Source of the DNA: JBMYRH01 sp049602155 | GTDB lineage: Bacteria > Myxococcota_A > UBA9042 > PHBI01 > JBMYRH01 | DNA: 64,000 nt | Assembly: GCA_049602155.1 (NCBI GenBank) | Contig: JBMYRH010000024.1 | Span: 15,227 to 79,226 of the forward strand | Reading direction: 5' to 3' | Shown: one piece after another, positions 7,783 to 16,021 of the stretch | Layout of the letters: every line of letters begins with the position of its first letter | Numbering within the stretch: the stretch's first letter is position 1 | Made by a program: the position numbers and the translations under genes | The notes under the pieces: model-generated | The model's database searches: none | Seen by the model: only the letters and a program-made list of their open reading frames with translations | What the model was told of the DNA's origin: nothing

Positions 7783-8736
7783 ATGGCGTTGAAGAACTCG
7801 GCTTTTGTGATAGGCATCGTGACCTGGGCGCTGCTGACAGCATGCAACGGAGATAGCGACGGAACCATCGCCCAGGATAGCGGCAGTGCCGAAGATGGAA
7901 GCACCACCATGGACGCAGGGGCTGAGAGCGACGGAACCACCGCCCAGGATAGCGGCAGTGCCGAAGACGGAAGCACCACCAAGGACGGAGGGGCTGAGAG
8001 CGTACATATTCTCACCGCATTTTTTGGACTGGACAACGGTGTCCCAGGTCAGGCTTTTGGATGTGGATTGTTCGGCCTACAGGATGGAATGCCGATTGTG
8101 CTTGATCGGCGAATCCCCCTACCAGCACTGCTTGATCCTTCCGTGTTTGTCGTGCATCGCGCCTCCGGAGCAGAAAGCCCGGTTGGCTGCGCCACGCTAA
8201 CGCCTGCGGACGAGGCGGAAGAGCGAAGGACGATCCTTCTCGTTGGGGAGTTTGCCAGCGATGGTGATCCTCCTGTTGGAGTCGAGATCGTTGGCACACT
8301 GTTGACCGACGATGGTGTTGATGCGAAGGGGGCCCTGGTCGAAACGGTGGTTCCTCTCGCCGCTGGTCCCTCCATCGTATTGGCTGAGCACTACCTCATC
8401 TCCGAGCTCCCGACGGGGGGCACAGATGAATGCCCTGCCGATACGGATCACATCATCAAAATCACTTGGGAGGGGGGCGTCTCAGGTCCTGGGGGAGCAG
8501 ACCTCGATGAGTCGCACCGTCTTGGGACCACGGTGGAGTATGTAAGCGGCGAGGTTCGGGTTGCGACGCTGCTTGCGGACGCATTCGACAACGACAATCA
8601 CGTGGAATTTTGTATGAGTGTACCGGGCGAACCCGTCGCCATCACCGCCGGTTCCGGTCTCTATGAGGACCCGAACGGTGACCTAAATGTGTGGCACACT
8701 CAGGTCGTCATTGATGCCCACGAATTGACGCCATAG
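7783..8736 (+). CDS. Lipoprotein of unknown function, atypical composition
   Basis: The ATG at 7783 follows an AAGAGGACGGAG site and opens a lipoprotein signal ending LLTAC. A low-complexity spacer follows, made of two near-identical 24-residue units (AQDSGSAEDGSTT core). After it comes a ~240-residue domain, mostly beta, with few cysteines (FGCGLF, VGCATL, DECPADTD, EFCMSV). I do not recognise the domain. Codon use is clearly less GC-biased than in neighbouring genes, with many A/T-ending codons and an AT-rich end around 8736-8765, which is consistent with recent acquisition. Confidence 0.75.
   Translation: MALKNSAFVIGIVTWALLTACNGDSDGTIAQDSGSAEDGSTTMDAGAESDGTTAQDSGSAEDGSTTKDGGAESVHILTAFFGLDNGVPGQAFGCGLFGLQDGMPIVLDRRIPLPALLDPSVFVVHRASGAESPVGCATLTPADEAEERRTILLVGEFASDGDPPVGVEIVGTLLTDDGVDAKGALVETVVPLAAGPSIVLAEHYLISELPTGGTDECPADTDHIIKITWEGGVSGPGGADLDESHRLGTTVEYVSGEVRVATLLADAFDNDNHVEFCMSVPGEPVAITAGSGLYEDPNGDLNVWHTQVVIDAHELTP
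7855..7998 (+). repeat. 72-bp direct tandem duplication inside the lipoprotein gene
   Basis: Two adjacent 72-base units (7855-7926 and 7927-7998) differ at only a few positions, keep the reading frame and encode the Ser/Asp/Gly-rich spacer after the lipobox. The near identity indicates a recent slippage or duplication event. Confidence 0.9.
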
Positions 8737-8832
8737 AGGCCTCTGAACAAAGAAAAATTCTTCGTGGCTGCCCGCAGATGGAGTCGTAGCAAGACAAAGC
8801 GCCCAGCCTGCGAAGGCCAGCCTGAGGGCCCC

Positions 8833-9405
8833 TCAGGTCGCGGAGCTCAGGGGCTCGGGTGGAGACGCCTCGAGGGTCAGCAAGAAGCGCGTCACCGCGT
8901 CCTCAATCGTCTTACCCCGGAGCCACATCCACCCGTAGTCCGGCCCTGTAAAGCGCCGGACGATGTCGTCCCTCAGCGCTTGGGAGCGCGCGGCGTCCGG
9001 CCCGGCCACCTGCCAAGTCGCGATGATGGTCTCCTTGTAGGCCTCCCACTCGAGCCACGCGCGCCCGGCGGCGAAGCCAAAGGGGAGCGGCAAGAGGACG
9101 TACAGGAGCGTCATCCCGAGCCATCCATATCGCTTGAACTGAGCGATGTGAACGGCCTCGTGCCGCATGACGCAGTAGCGGACGGAGGGCGGGCGCGTGG
9201 CCCAGTTCGCGGGCGTATAGATGCGTGAGCCGAGGGTCGTGACGTACTGGCTCATGTAGCTGGACTGGCCCCCGGCTGTGAGCACTCGGAGCACGCGATC
9301 GATGAGCCTGTTGAGGCGGCTCTCCGCCTTCGGGATCACCTTGAAGCTCGGGAAGCGCTCCCGGAGCGATACCAGGTACGCGTCGTAGTCCGCTTCGGTG
9401 ATCAC
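8833..9405 (-). CDS. Putative membrane-associated HExxH metallopeptidase-like protein
   Basis: The GTG at 9405 overlaps the dapB stop (GTGA), giving a 190-residue protein. Residues 82-86 are HEAVH inside a helix (CVMRHEAVHIAQF), a zinc-peptidase-like motif. A hydrophobic stretch (LGMTLLYVLLPLPFGFAAG) follows, then a downstream WLEWEAYKET whose acidic residues could supply a third metal ligand. This layout recalls small gluzincin-like proteins in which the second helix carries ExxA/ExEAY, but I cannot name the family. It is the last gene of the dapA-dapB run. Whether it is a functional protease is unproven. Confidence 0.7.
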   Translation of the reverse strand: MITEADYDAYLVSLRERFPSFKVIPKAESRLNRLIDRVLRVLTAGGQSSYMSQYVTTLGSRIYTPANWATRPPSVRYCVMRHEAVHIAQFKRYGWLGMTLLYVLLPLPFGFAAGRAWLEWEAYKETIIATWQVAGPDAARSQALRDDIVRRFTGPDYGWMWLRGKTIEDAVTRFLLTLEASPPEPLSSAT

Positions 9406-10224
9406 GGGGTGGTGAGGACATCGCCCATGTCGTAGCGACGTGGTNNNNNNNNNNAGAAGAGGGTCGAGTTCAACAAGCATCGCACGCAGCGCGGGAGCGC
9501 GGAGCAGGTCAACGCCAAGGGGTTCGCCGCGCTCGCGGAGTCCCTCATCGTCGCGGAGCGCGCCGCGCGCGAAGATGTCTCGGTCTGTGGCGCGGTGGGT
9601 CAGGTGCACTTGCTCGCCTTCGCCGAGGTAGAGGACGGTGTGTTCACCGACGACGTCCCCGCCGCGCACGACGCTGACGCCGATCTCTTCATCGGTCCTT
9701 GGCCCGACGAGGCCCTCTCGTCCACACCGAGTGACCGCGTTGGCCCTCGCCTCGGACAGGACCTCGAGGAGGCGCACCGCGGTCCCCGAGGGGGCATCCA
9801 CCTTGTGGCGGTGGTGGGCCTCGACGAGCTCCAGGTCAAAGTCGGGTCCGACCATGCGCGCGAGCTCCCCTGCGAGCGCAAAGAGGGCGTTGACGCCGAC
9901 GGAGAAGTTGGGCGCCGCGACGATAGGGACCGTCGCGGCGGCGGCGTCCACGGAGCCCCACGCGTCGCGGGCGAGGCCGGTGGTGCCGAGCACGAGGGGG
10001 ACCCCATGACGCTGACACCACGTCACCGTCGCAGTGACTTGGGCCGCCACCGAGAAGTCGATGACGACGTCGACCGTGCTCGGTGAGAGTTCGTCTAGGG
10101 TCAGGCCATCGCGCCCAATGCGCGCCGAGACCTGGAGCCCTGCTTCGCCCTCGATGAGGGCCGCGAGGCGGCGACCCATGCGACCGTCTGCTCCGACGAG
10201 GGCGATCGAGGTGGCGCCGCTCAC
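9402..10224 (-). CDS. dapB: 4-hydroxy-tetrahydrodipicolinate reductase (interrupted by an assembly gap)
   Basis: DapB reduces hydroxy-tetrahydrodipicolinate with NAD(P)H in lysine/diaminopimelate synthesis. The Rossmann start (ALVGADGRMGR), VVIDFS, VLGTTGL, APNFSVGVNALF and the signature EAHHRHKVDAPSGTA are all present. The GTG start at 10224 overlaps the dapA stop (GTGA). The C-terminal family motif reappears beyond the N-run as RRYDMGDVL, with the stop at 9402, so the gap lies inside this gene and the gene is not a fusion. The ~90 bases on the gap's right edge (9455-9545) encode ~33 residues after FARGALR that do not fit the family, where only ~16 are expected; this edge may be misassembled. 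Confidence 0.9.
9445..9454. other. Assembly gap (10 Ns)
   Basis: Ten consecutive undetermined bases. The frame relation of the flanking dapB segments shows the gap length is nominal. The dapB reading frame resumes on the left side in a different frame relative to the Ns. Confidence 0.99.
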
Positions 10225-11114
10225 TTCACCCCCATGGCCCGGCGCAGCGCGCCGTGCAGCGCGTCGCTCATGGCGGGGGTCATGGCGTCGAGGGTCAGCG
10301 GCAGTCGGACCCCGGGTTGTGCCTGGTCGAGGATAGCCGCAGCGCGCTTCACCGGGATCGGGTTGGCGGTGCAGAAGAGCTGCCCGAACAGCGGCAAAAG
10401 GTCACGTTGCAGTCCTCGTGTGCGCTCCAAGTCGCCCTCCGCTGCGGCGCTCACGAGGGCGGCCAGCTGGGTGGGGATGACGTTGCCCGCTACGCTGACG
10501 ACGCCGTGGCCGCCTAGGAGCATCAAAGGGGCGGTCCATGCATCATCACCAGAGAGGACGAGGAACCCCTCAGGGGCGTCACTCAGGATGGCCTGCATTT
10601 GGTCCAGGTTCGCTGAGGCCTCTTTGATGGCGAGGATGTTGTCGTGCTCGGCCAGGGCCAAGGTGGTCTCGGCGCTCATATTGCATCCGGTGCGCCCTGG
10701 GACGTTGTAGAGCATGACCGGGAGGCCGCCGTCGTCAGCCACCGCCCGGAAGTGCGTGAGCATCGAGCTCTGGGGGGGCTTGTTGTAGTAAGGCGCGACG
10801 ACCAGCGCGGCGTCAGCGCCGAGGGACTTCGCGCGCTGGGTCAAGGCGATGGCAGCCTTGGTGTTGTTGGAGCCGGTCCCAGCCGTCACGGGGACCCGGC
10901 CCTCAGACACCTCCACGGCGGTCCGCACCACGAGGTCGTACTCCGCTGAGGTGAGGGTGGGGGTCTCTCCGGTCGTGCCGCACGCGACGAGCCCTACACC
11001 GGCGTCGACGAGCCGTTGGCAGAGGGCTCGAAAGGCGGGGACATCCACCTCGCCAGAGGCTGTGAACGGGGTATAGAGCGCGGTGTGCGCGCCGCGTAGG
11101 TTGGGGGCGTTCAT
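10221..11114 (-). CDS. dapA: 4-hydroxy-tetrahydrodipicolinate synthase
   Basis: A 297-residue class I aldolase that condenses pyruvate with aspartate semialdehyde, the first committed step of diaminopimelate/lysine synthesis. The catalytic residues are visible: the Schiff-base lysine K164 (LAIKEAS), Y136 (MLYNVPGRTG) and T47-T48 in CGTTGE. The ATG at 11114 gives the usual DapA N-terminus (LRGAHTALYTPF); longer readings upstream are low-complexity and not family-like. It overlaps dapB by four bases and follows the HEAT-repeat gene after 50 bases, so 11755 to 8833 is probably one transcript. Confidence 0.97.
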   Translation of the reverse strand: MNAPNLRGAHTALYTPFTASGEVDVPAFRALCQRLVDAGVGLVACGTTGETPTLTSAEYDLVVRTAVEVSEGRVPVTAGTGSNNTKAAIALTQRAKSLGADAALVVAPYYNKPPQSSMLTHFRAVADDGGLPVMLYNVPGRTGCNMSAETTLALAEHDNILAIKEASANLDQMQAILSDAPEGFLVLSGDDAWTAPLMLLGGHGVVSVAGNVIPTQLAALVSAAAEGDLERTRGLQRDLLPLFGQLFCTANPIPVKRAAAILDQAQPGVRLPLTLDAMTPAMSDALHGALRRAMGVK

Positions 11115-11164
11115 GGGGGCTTCCTGGTCGTCGTCAGTGCGGGTAGGCGCGACGTGAGGGTGCG

Positions 11165-11755
11165 TCAGCGTGCCCTGCGTCCATGGATATGTGCAATGGC
11201 CTTGTCGACGGCGAGCCGCACGAAGAGCTCGGGCTCGTGGGGCAGCCAAGCGTCTAGGATGGGCAAGGCGTTGGTGCTCCGGGTCAGTCCGAGCGCTTGT
11301 GCGCAGGCCTCTCGGATGTGTGGGTTCGCGTCTTCGCGATGGTTGCTTAGGGCGACCACGGCGCCGGTGCGGAAGGCTATCCCGAGGGAGCGCATCGCTT
11401 CACGTCGCAGGGCGACGCCTGTCCCGTCTTGGAGCTGGGGATCGTAGAGCAACGACTCAAGCACCTTTTGGATGCGCTTGGCCGGATAGACACGCAGAGA
11501 GGCGATGGCGCGCTGGCGGACCGTCGGGCGCAGCTTGGGGTCTCCGACGAAGAGGATCAGGTGGTCGACGATCTCCTTCGCGGGCCCGATGCGGTCGAAG
11601 GCTTTCCGCTCCACCTGGAAGTGATGGCGCCCGAGGAGCGTCAACAGCGACAGCCGCTGCTCTGTCTCGGGGAGCGGCGTTCGGGCCGCCGCTGCGGAGG
11701 TCCACATGACCGCCATGGCGACGAGCAGTGTGGTCAATGTACGGGAGGACAGCAT
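11165..11755 (-). CDS. Exported HEAT-repeat protein
   Basis: The ATG at 11755, with GGAG about 9 bases upstream, opens a signal peptide (LTTLLVAMAVMWTSAAAA). The mature ~170 residues are alpha-helical repeats of the HEAT/PBS-lyase type. Examples are RPTVRQRAIASLRVYPAKRIQKVLESLLYD (in outline), LRREAMRSLGIAF, PHIREACAQALGL and LFVRLAVDKAIAHI. Such scaffolds usually bind proteins, and no enzymatic motif is seen. It sits directly upstream of dapA, but there is no evident functional link to lysine synthesis. Confidence 0.82.
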   Translation of the reverse strand: MLSSRTLTTLLVAMAVMWTSAAAARTPLPETEQRLSLLTLLGRHHFQVERKAFDRIGPAKEIVDHLILFVGDPKLRPTVRQRAIASLRVYPAKRIQKVLESLLYDPQLQDGTGVALRREAMRSLGIAFRTGAVVALSNHREDANPHIREACAQALGLTRSTNALPILDAWLPHEPELFVRLAVDKAIAHIHGRRAR

Positions 11756-11858
11756 GAACTTCTCCAGGGGTCGCCGCGCGACCGGGGGGGGGCGCGTCGT
11801 CCTGTTGAACGAGGGTGATGGGAGTGTAGCAGAGGTCATGTCGCTGGGCCTGTTTCCC

Positions 11859-13706
11859 CTAGTACATCATCGCGTTGTGGTGGATGACGTAGCGCTGGTC
11901 GTCTGTGAGGTTGGCGGACAGGTTGGCGCTCCAGAACATCAGGTTGTCCCCGCCAGCGTCCTCACACTCCCAAGCGTCTACGTAGCCATCTCCATTCCAA
12001 TCGTTGGTGCATTGTGGCGTATCGCTGAGCGGATCGTGGTACGAGCCGTCCGACTCCGTCGTGTGATAGAGGCCGAGCTGGTGGCCGAGCTCGTGGGCCA
12101 TCGTCTCGGCGACTCGGGCGGCGGCCTTGTTCGGGCCGTACCAGTAGTAGTCGCTCATGCTGACCACGACCCCGGAGTGGTGCGTGCCGTGAAGCAACGG
12201 TGGGCCAGGGATGCCGCCCGCTTTGCCGAGGAGCGAGTAGCCATTAAAGCCTTGGACGAAGAAGAAGTTGATGCCTCGGTTGCTGCTCGGGAGGCTCTCG
12301 CTTAGCGCGACGAGCTCGGCGTGCTCATCGACCTCGTAGCCGTCGTCGGACACGTCGACGTAGGTGTACTTGCTCGCGGCGAGGCCCACGACATCGAAGT
12401 AGTTCACTTGGGAGATCGTCACGCCGTAGGAGGCCATTACGCCGACAAAGGTGTTGCGGAGCTTGTTAAACTTGCTGGAGCTCTGGGCGCTGAGCGCTGT
12501 CAGATCTGGCGTCCCAACGAACCAGAAATTGACGTCCAAGAAGGACGTCAGCACTTGGGGTCTCACGGTGCGCACGACGTAGACCCACACGGCACCGAGG
12601 CTGTCGCCTTCGCGGTAGATGCTGAATTCGTAGGTGCCGGTCTCGAGCGGAACGTCAGGCGTGTTCGGGATCTGGACGGTCAGGCTGTCGTACTCGGGGT
12701 AGCCCCGCACCGGTGAGCCGATGGGGTCCATGGCGTCCAAGAGCAGGGTGTCGTCCGGGCCGTAGATCTTCCAAAAGGCCATCACCTCATTCGACCCATC
12801 GGCGTCGATCACCAAGAGGGAGAGCGTGGTCGTCTCATCGTCGACCTGGGCCTTCAGGTTCTTCGAGACGCCCCCTCCGCCGACGCTGACGAGGCCGAGG
12901 TCGTCCACGACCACGTAGGGGTGGTCGGAGAGCGTCGGGCCGCAGCCCTCGTCTTTGATTCCGTCGCAATTGTTGTCCACCCCGTCACAGACCTCGTCCT
13001 CGGGGATGCAAGGCTGCGACCCTACGGGCAGGCACTGCCCCGAGTCGGCGTCGCACTCGTAACCAAGCTGGCAAGACGTCTCCCAACACTTCGGTGTGCA
13101 CACGCCTCCGGCACAGAACTGGTCGATGCGGCAGTCTTCGGGGCTCTCACAGCCCTTCCAGCACATCTTCTCATCGGACTGTGGGTCCTTGTAGCACTTC
13201 GCGCCCTCTGGGCAGTCAGAGGTGCTGGTGCACCACACTGTGCAGTAGCCGCCTGGGTAGAAGGTGTTGCAGTCCGCGGTCTCACAGTCCTCTCCCTCCG
13301 AGCAGACCCCAGCGAGGGGCTGGACCGCGAGGGAGGGGTCGGTGGGTTCGACGAAGACGTCCCCTTGCGAGGGGGGAGGGCCCGTCACGTCTCCATTTGC
13401 GCCGTCGGGGTCACTCGCGCCGCTGGTGTCGTCGGGTGTGGGGCCTGCGCTGTCGGGGTCGGTGGACGTGGCGCTGTCATCGCTTGATGGTGCGACGCTG
13501 TCCGGGAGCTGAAAGCGCGGGTCGTCGTCGTGATCGACGTCATTGACGGGCCCTGGTGCGCGCGGATCCGCCCCGACCGGGGCCGTCACGTTGACGCTGT
13601 CGCCGAAGTTGCCAGAGGCCTCTGAGCCCTCTGGGGAGGCGTCTTCACCGCAGCCAAATCCGATGAAGAGCACGGCCAGGAGAGAGAGTTGGAAGCAGCG
13701 AATCAT
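11859..13706 (-). CDS. Metzincin-type zinc metalloprotease lipoprotein
   Basis: The N-terminus (MIRCFQLSLLAVLFIGFGC) is a lipoprotein signal; an alternative ATG at 13724 adds six residues, and the residue numbers below use that longer start. A low-complexity Asp/Pro/Ser spacer comes first, followed by a Cys-rich region (C..DCPEGAKCY, CRIDQFCAGGVC) and a MopE-like EVCDGVDNNCDGIKDEGC unit. A C-terminal peptidase domain contains the extended zinc motif HELGHQLGLYH at about 544-554 and a candidate Met-turn (NLMFWS at ~592-597). The pattern matches metzincins (reprolysin/pappalysin-like). Disulfide and calcium-binding modules suggest a surface-anchored protease facing outward. It is divergently arranged with the CotH gene. 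Confidence 0.88.
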   Translation of the reverse strand: MIRCFQLSLLAVLFIGFGCGEDASPEGSEASGNFGDSVNVTAPVGADPRAPGPVNDVDHDDDPRFQLPDSVAPSSDDSATSTDPDSAGPTPDDTSGASDPDGANGDVTGPPPSQGDVFVEPTDPSLAVQPLAGVCSEGEDCETADCNTFYPGGYCTVWCTSTSDCPEGAKCYKDPQSDEKMCWKGCESPEDCRIDQFCAGGVCTPKCWETSCQLGYECDADSGQCLPVGSQPCIPEDEVCDGVDNNCDGIKDEGCGPTLSDHPYVVVDDLGLVSVGGGGVSKNLKAQVDDETTTLSLLVIDADGSNEVMAFWKIYGPDDTLLLDAMDPIGSPVRGYPEYDSLTVQIPNTPDVPLETGTYEFSIYREGDSLGAVWVYVVRTVRPQVLTSFLDVNFWFVGTPDLTALSAQSSSKFNKLRNTFVGVMASYGVTISQVNYFDVVGLAASKYTYVDVSDDGYEVDEHAELVALSESLPSSNRGINFFFVQGFNGYSLLGKAGGIPGPPLLHGTHHSGVVVSMSDYYWYGPNKAAARVAETMAHELGHQLGLYHTTESDGSYHDPLSDTPQCTNDWNGDGYVDAWECEDAGGDNLMFWSANLSANLTDDQRYVIHHNAMMY

Positions 13707-13764
13707 GGTCGCATACTCCGTCATCGCGACGCCTCAGAGCAAGCATGGAGCGCGACGAAAGGGC

Positions 13765-13798
13765 CGACCTCTCTCCCCTCGTGTTACCTTAGAGGTCG
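13765..13798 (+). promoter_or_regulatory. Hairpin overlapping the CotH gene ribosome-binding site
   Basis: A perfect 8-bp inverted repeat (CGACCTCT at 13765-13772, AGAGGTCG at 13791-13798) ends one base before the ATG at 13799. The right arm contains the AGAGG Shine-Dalgarno-like element, so a folded transcript would hide it. A regulatory role is inferred, since the transcription start is unknown. Confidence 0.35.
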
Positions 13799-15922
13799 AT
13801 GTCTGTCCTTCGCCCCACCCTCTTGATGCTGCTCCTGTGCACCTGCGCGGCCTGTGGTGATTCGCTGTCCGGTGGCATTGGGCCCTCTGACGCGCCGCGC
13901 TCCCCCAGCTCGCTTGGGGATGCCAACTCGGGTGCCGACGATAGCGCCACAGAGGGGAGCGACTCGGAAGAGGAGGGAGGGAGCAGCGACGCCGAGGTCA
14001 CCGTCGAGCTCGGCGACGCTGTCACAACGCGACCCGAAGACATCGAGGGGGACCCACCTCCCGATACGGGTGATGCCGAGGATACCGCGCCTCCTTCCCC
14101 TCATTGCGGTGACGGGGCGGTCGATCCTGGCGAGGCTTGTGACGACGGTGCCGATAACGGGGCGTATAACCACTGTCGGAGTGATTGCTCGGGGCTGGGC
14201 TCTCATTGCGGTGACGGCGTCTGGGACGCAGAGCATGGCGAGGTCTGTGACGATGGCGTCAATGACGCCTTGGGTGGGGGGTGTCTGCCTGGCTGCGAGG
14301 AGGAGGACATCAGCGACGCGGTCTTCGAAGACCCCCTCCTGATGATCGACATCACCCTCGCTGCCGAGGACTGGGATGCCCTTCGCCATCAACGTAAGAC
14401 CCGCCACGGTATGTTTGGGAAAGCCGACTGCCGGAACGAGGTGATCGAGAACCCTTACACCTGGTTTGAGGGGAGCGTGACGATCAACGGGACGACGATC
14501 CCAGAGACGGGGCTACGAAAAAAGGGGCACCTTGGGTCCCAGAGCACCCTGAAGCCGTCGCTCAAGGTGAAGTTTCACGAGTTCGTCTCGGGGCAGAACT
14601 ACAAGACGCTCAAGCGCTTCGCGCTCAACAACGGGAAGAACGACAAGTCGTACCTCCGGACCTGCTTTGCGTATCGGATGTTCGCGGCCGCGGGGATCCC
14701 TGCGCCGCGCTGCACCCGAGCGCATGTCACTGTGAACGGGGTGGCCATGGGCCCCTACGTCGCGGTCGAGGAGTACAAGAAGCCGTTTATGCGACGACAC
14801 TTCACAGACATCACAGGCAACCTCTACGAGGGGACCGCGTGTGATTGGCGCCCTGAGTTCTTTGGGGGGTTTGAGCAGGAGACGAACGTCGACACCGACC
14901 CGAGCAAGGCAGACCTGCAGGAGGTGATGTCGCTGATGTCGGTCGCGAGCGACGATGCCTTTGAGGCGGCGCTTGGTGAGCTCTTCGATCTCGACCGCCT
15001 GTACCGATTTTGGGCGGTAGAGAGCTTGATTTGGCACCGCGATGGCTACAGCGGCAATGCGAACAACTACATGGTCTATGCTGACCCTTCGCTCCAGGGG
15101 CGCTTCGTCTTCCTCCCTTGGGGTCCCGATGGCGCCTTCAACCCGGACAACCGCGCCTCGGTCCCTGACAGCGTCTTGGCGTTCGGCGCGTTGGTTCACC
15201 GCCTCTACATGACGGATGCGGGGCGGACCCGCTTTTACGAGGAGCTCTTGTCGCTGATGGACACCATCTGGGACCCAGAGGTGATGGTCGCACAGGCCGA
15301 GGGGGTCCGTGCGCTGCTCACCCCCCACCTCGTGGACCACGAAGCCAGCGTCTTTGACAGCGATCTGACGGCGCTTCAGGCGTCTATCAGCGCGCGGCGC
15401 TCGGTCATCGAGGAGGTCTTGGTCGACGGCCAACCGGAGTGGACCGTCGGCATGCGTACGCTCCCCTGTACGGTGCCGATCACCACCATCTCAGGGAGCT
15501 TCGAGACCACCTGGGGGACGCTCTCAGACAACATTTGGAATTCGGGCAGCGGGACCCTCTCCCTCGCCCTCGATGGCGCGCCGGTCACCGTGACCGCCAG
15601 CGGCGCTCGGGTGGGGTGGAAGAGCACCTTCGCAGCCCGCGCTCAGGTGCACTTCAACACGGACGACGATCGTCGCCTCAAGTTGACGTTCAACCTGCCT
15701 GACACGCGGTACTTCGATCCCTTCTTGGTCCTGGGCCCGCAGCCCATGATTCGCCCGCCGATGACTGTCACCGCAGTACTCCAGGACCTCTCAGGGGGGG
15801 CGCCCAACATCGTGTACGAGGTCGGCGAGGGGCAGTGGACGTTCACAGCGGTCGGTGCGCAGCCTGGTGACGCCGTCGCCGTTGAGTTCGAGGGCACACT
15901 CTACCGCTCCGTGAACAACTGA
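13799..15922 (+). CDS. CotH-kinase domain lipoprotein
   Basis: A 707-residue lipoprotein (signal ending TCAAC, C19 likely modified). After an acidic Ser/Asp spacer there are two Cys-rich units (HCGDGAVDPGEACDDG and HCGDGVWDAEHGEVCDDG), typical of Myxococcota surface proteins. The CotH domain spans roughly residues 180-520. It contains GLRKKGHLGSQS, the NNGKNDKSYLR stretch, VAVEEYKKPFMRRHF, a GYSGNANNYMVY catalytic-loop-like segment and FLPWGPDGAF, where the Asp would correspond to the metal-binding residue. CotH proteins are atypical kinases first known from spore coats. A C-terminal ~180-residue beta domain follows. The substrate may be secreted or surface protein; kinase activity outside the cytoplasm would need an ATP source. 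Confidence 0.9.
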   Translation: MSVLRPTLLMLLLCTCAACGDSLSGGIGPSDAPRSPSSLGDANSGADDSATEGSDSEEEGGSSDAEVTVELGDAVTTRPEDIEGDPPPDTGDAEDTAPPSPHCGDGAVDPGEACDDGADNGAYNHCRSDCSGLGSHCGDGVWDAEHGEVCDDGVNDALGGGCLPGCEEEDISDAVFEDPLLMIDITLAAEDWDALRHQRKTRHGMFGKADCRNEVIENPYTWFEGSVTINGTTIPETGLRKKGHLGSQSTLKPSLKVKFHEFVSGQNYKTLKRFALNNGKNDKSYLRTCFAYRMFAAAGIPAPRCTRAHVTVNGVAMGPYVAVEEYKKPFMRRHFTDITGNLYEGTACDWRPEFFGGFEQETNVDTDPSKADLQEVMSLMSVASDDAFEAALGELFDLDRLYRFWAVESLIWHRDGYSGNANNYMVYADPSLQGRFVFLPWGPDGAFNPDNRASVPDSVLAFGALVHRLYMTDAGRTRFYEELLSLMDTIWDPEVMVAQAEGVRALLTPHLVDHEASVFDSDLTALQASISARRSVIEEVLVDGQPEWTVGMRTLPCTVPITTISGSFETTWGTLSDNIWNSGSGTLSLALDGAPVTVTASGARVGWKSTFAARAQVHFNTDDDRRLKLTFNLPDTRYFDPFLVLGPQPMIRPPMTVTAVLQDLSGGAPNIVYEVGEGQWTFTAVGAQPGDAVAVEFEGTLYRSVNN

Positions 15923-16021
15923 ACCGCTAGACTGCGTCGCTGGTTGAGAAATGCGACAGCCTCCGAAGACCAGGGGATACTCACGCCGCGAGTGATGAGC
16001 CCCTTGATGAGGAGAGTTGTG

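Noticed and set aside
8833..10224. Single 463-residue DapB fusion protein
   Set aside because: The reading passes through the Ns. DapB's own terminus and stop (9402) are found in another frame, and a GTG start for the downstream gene overlaps that stop.
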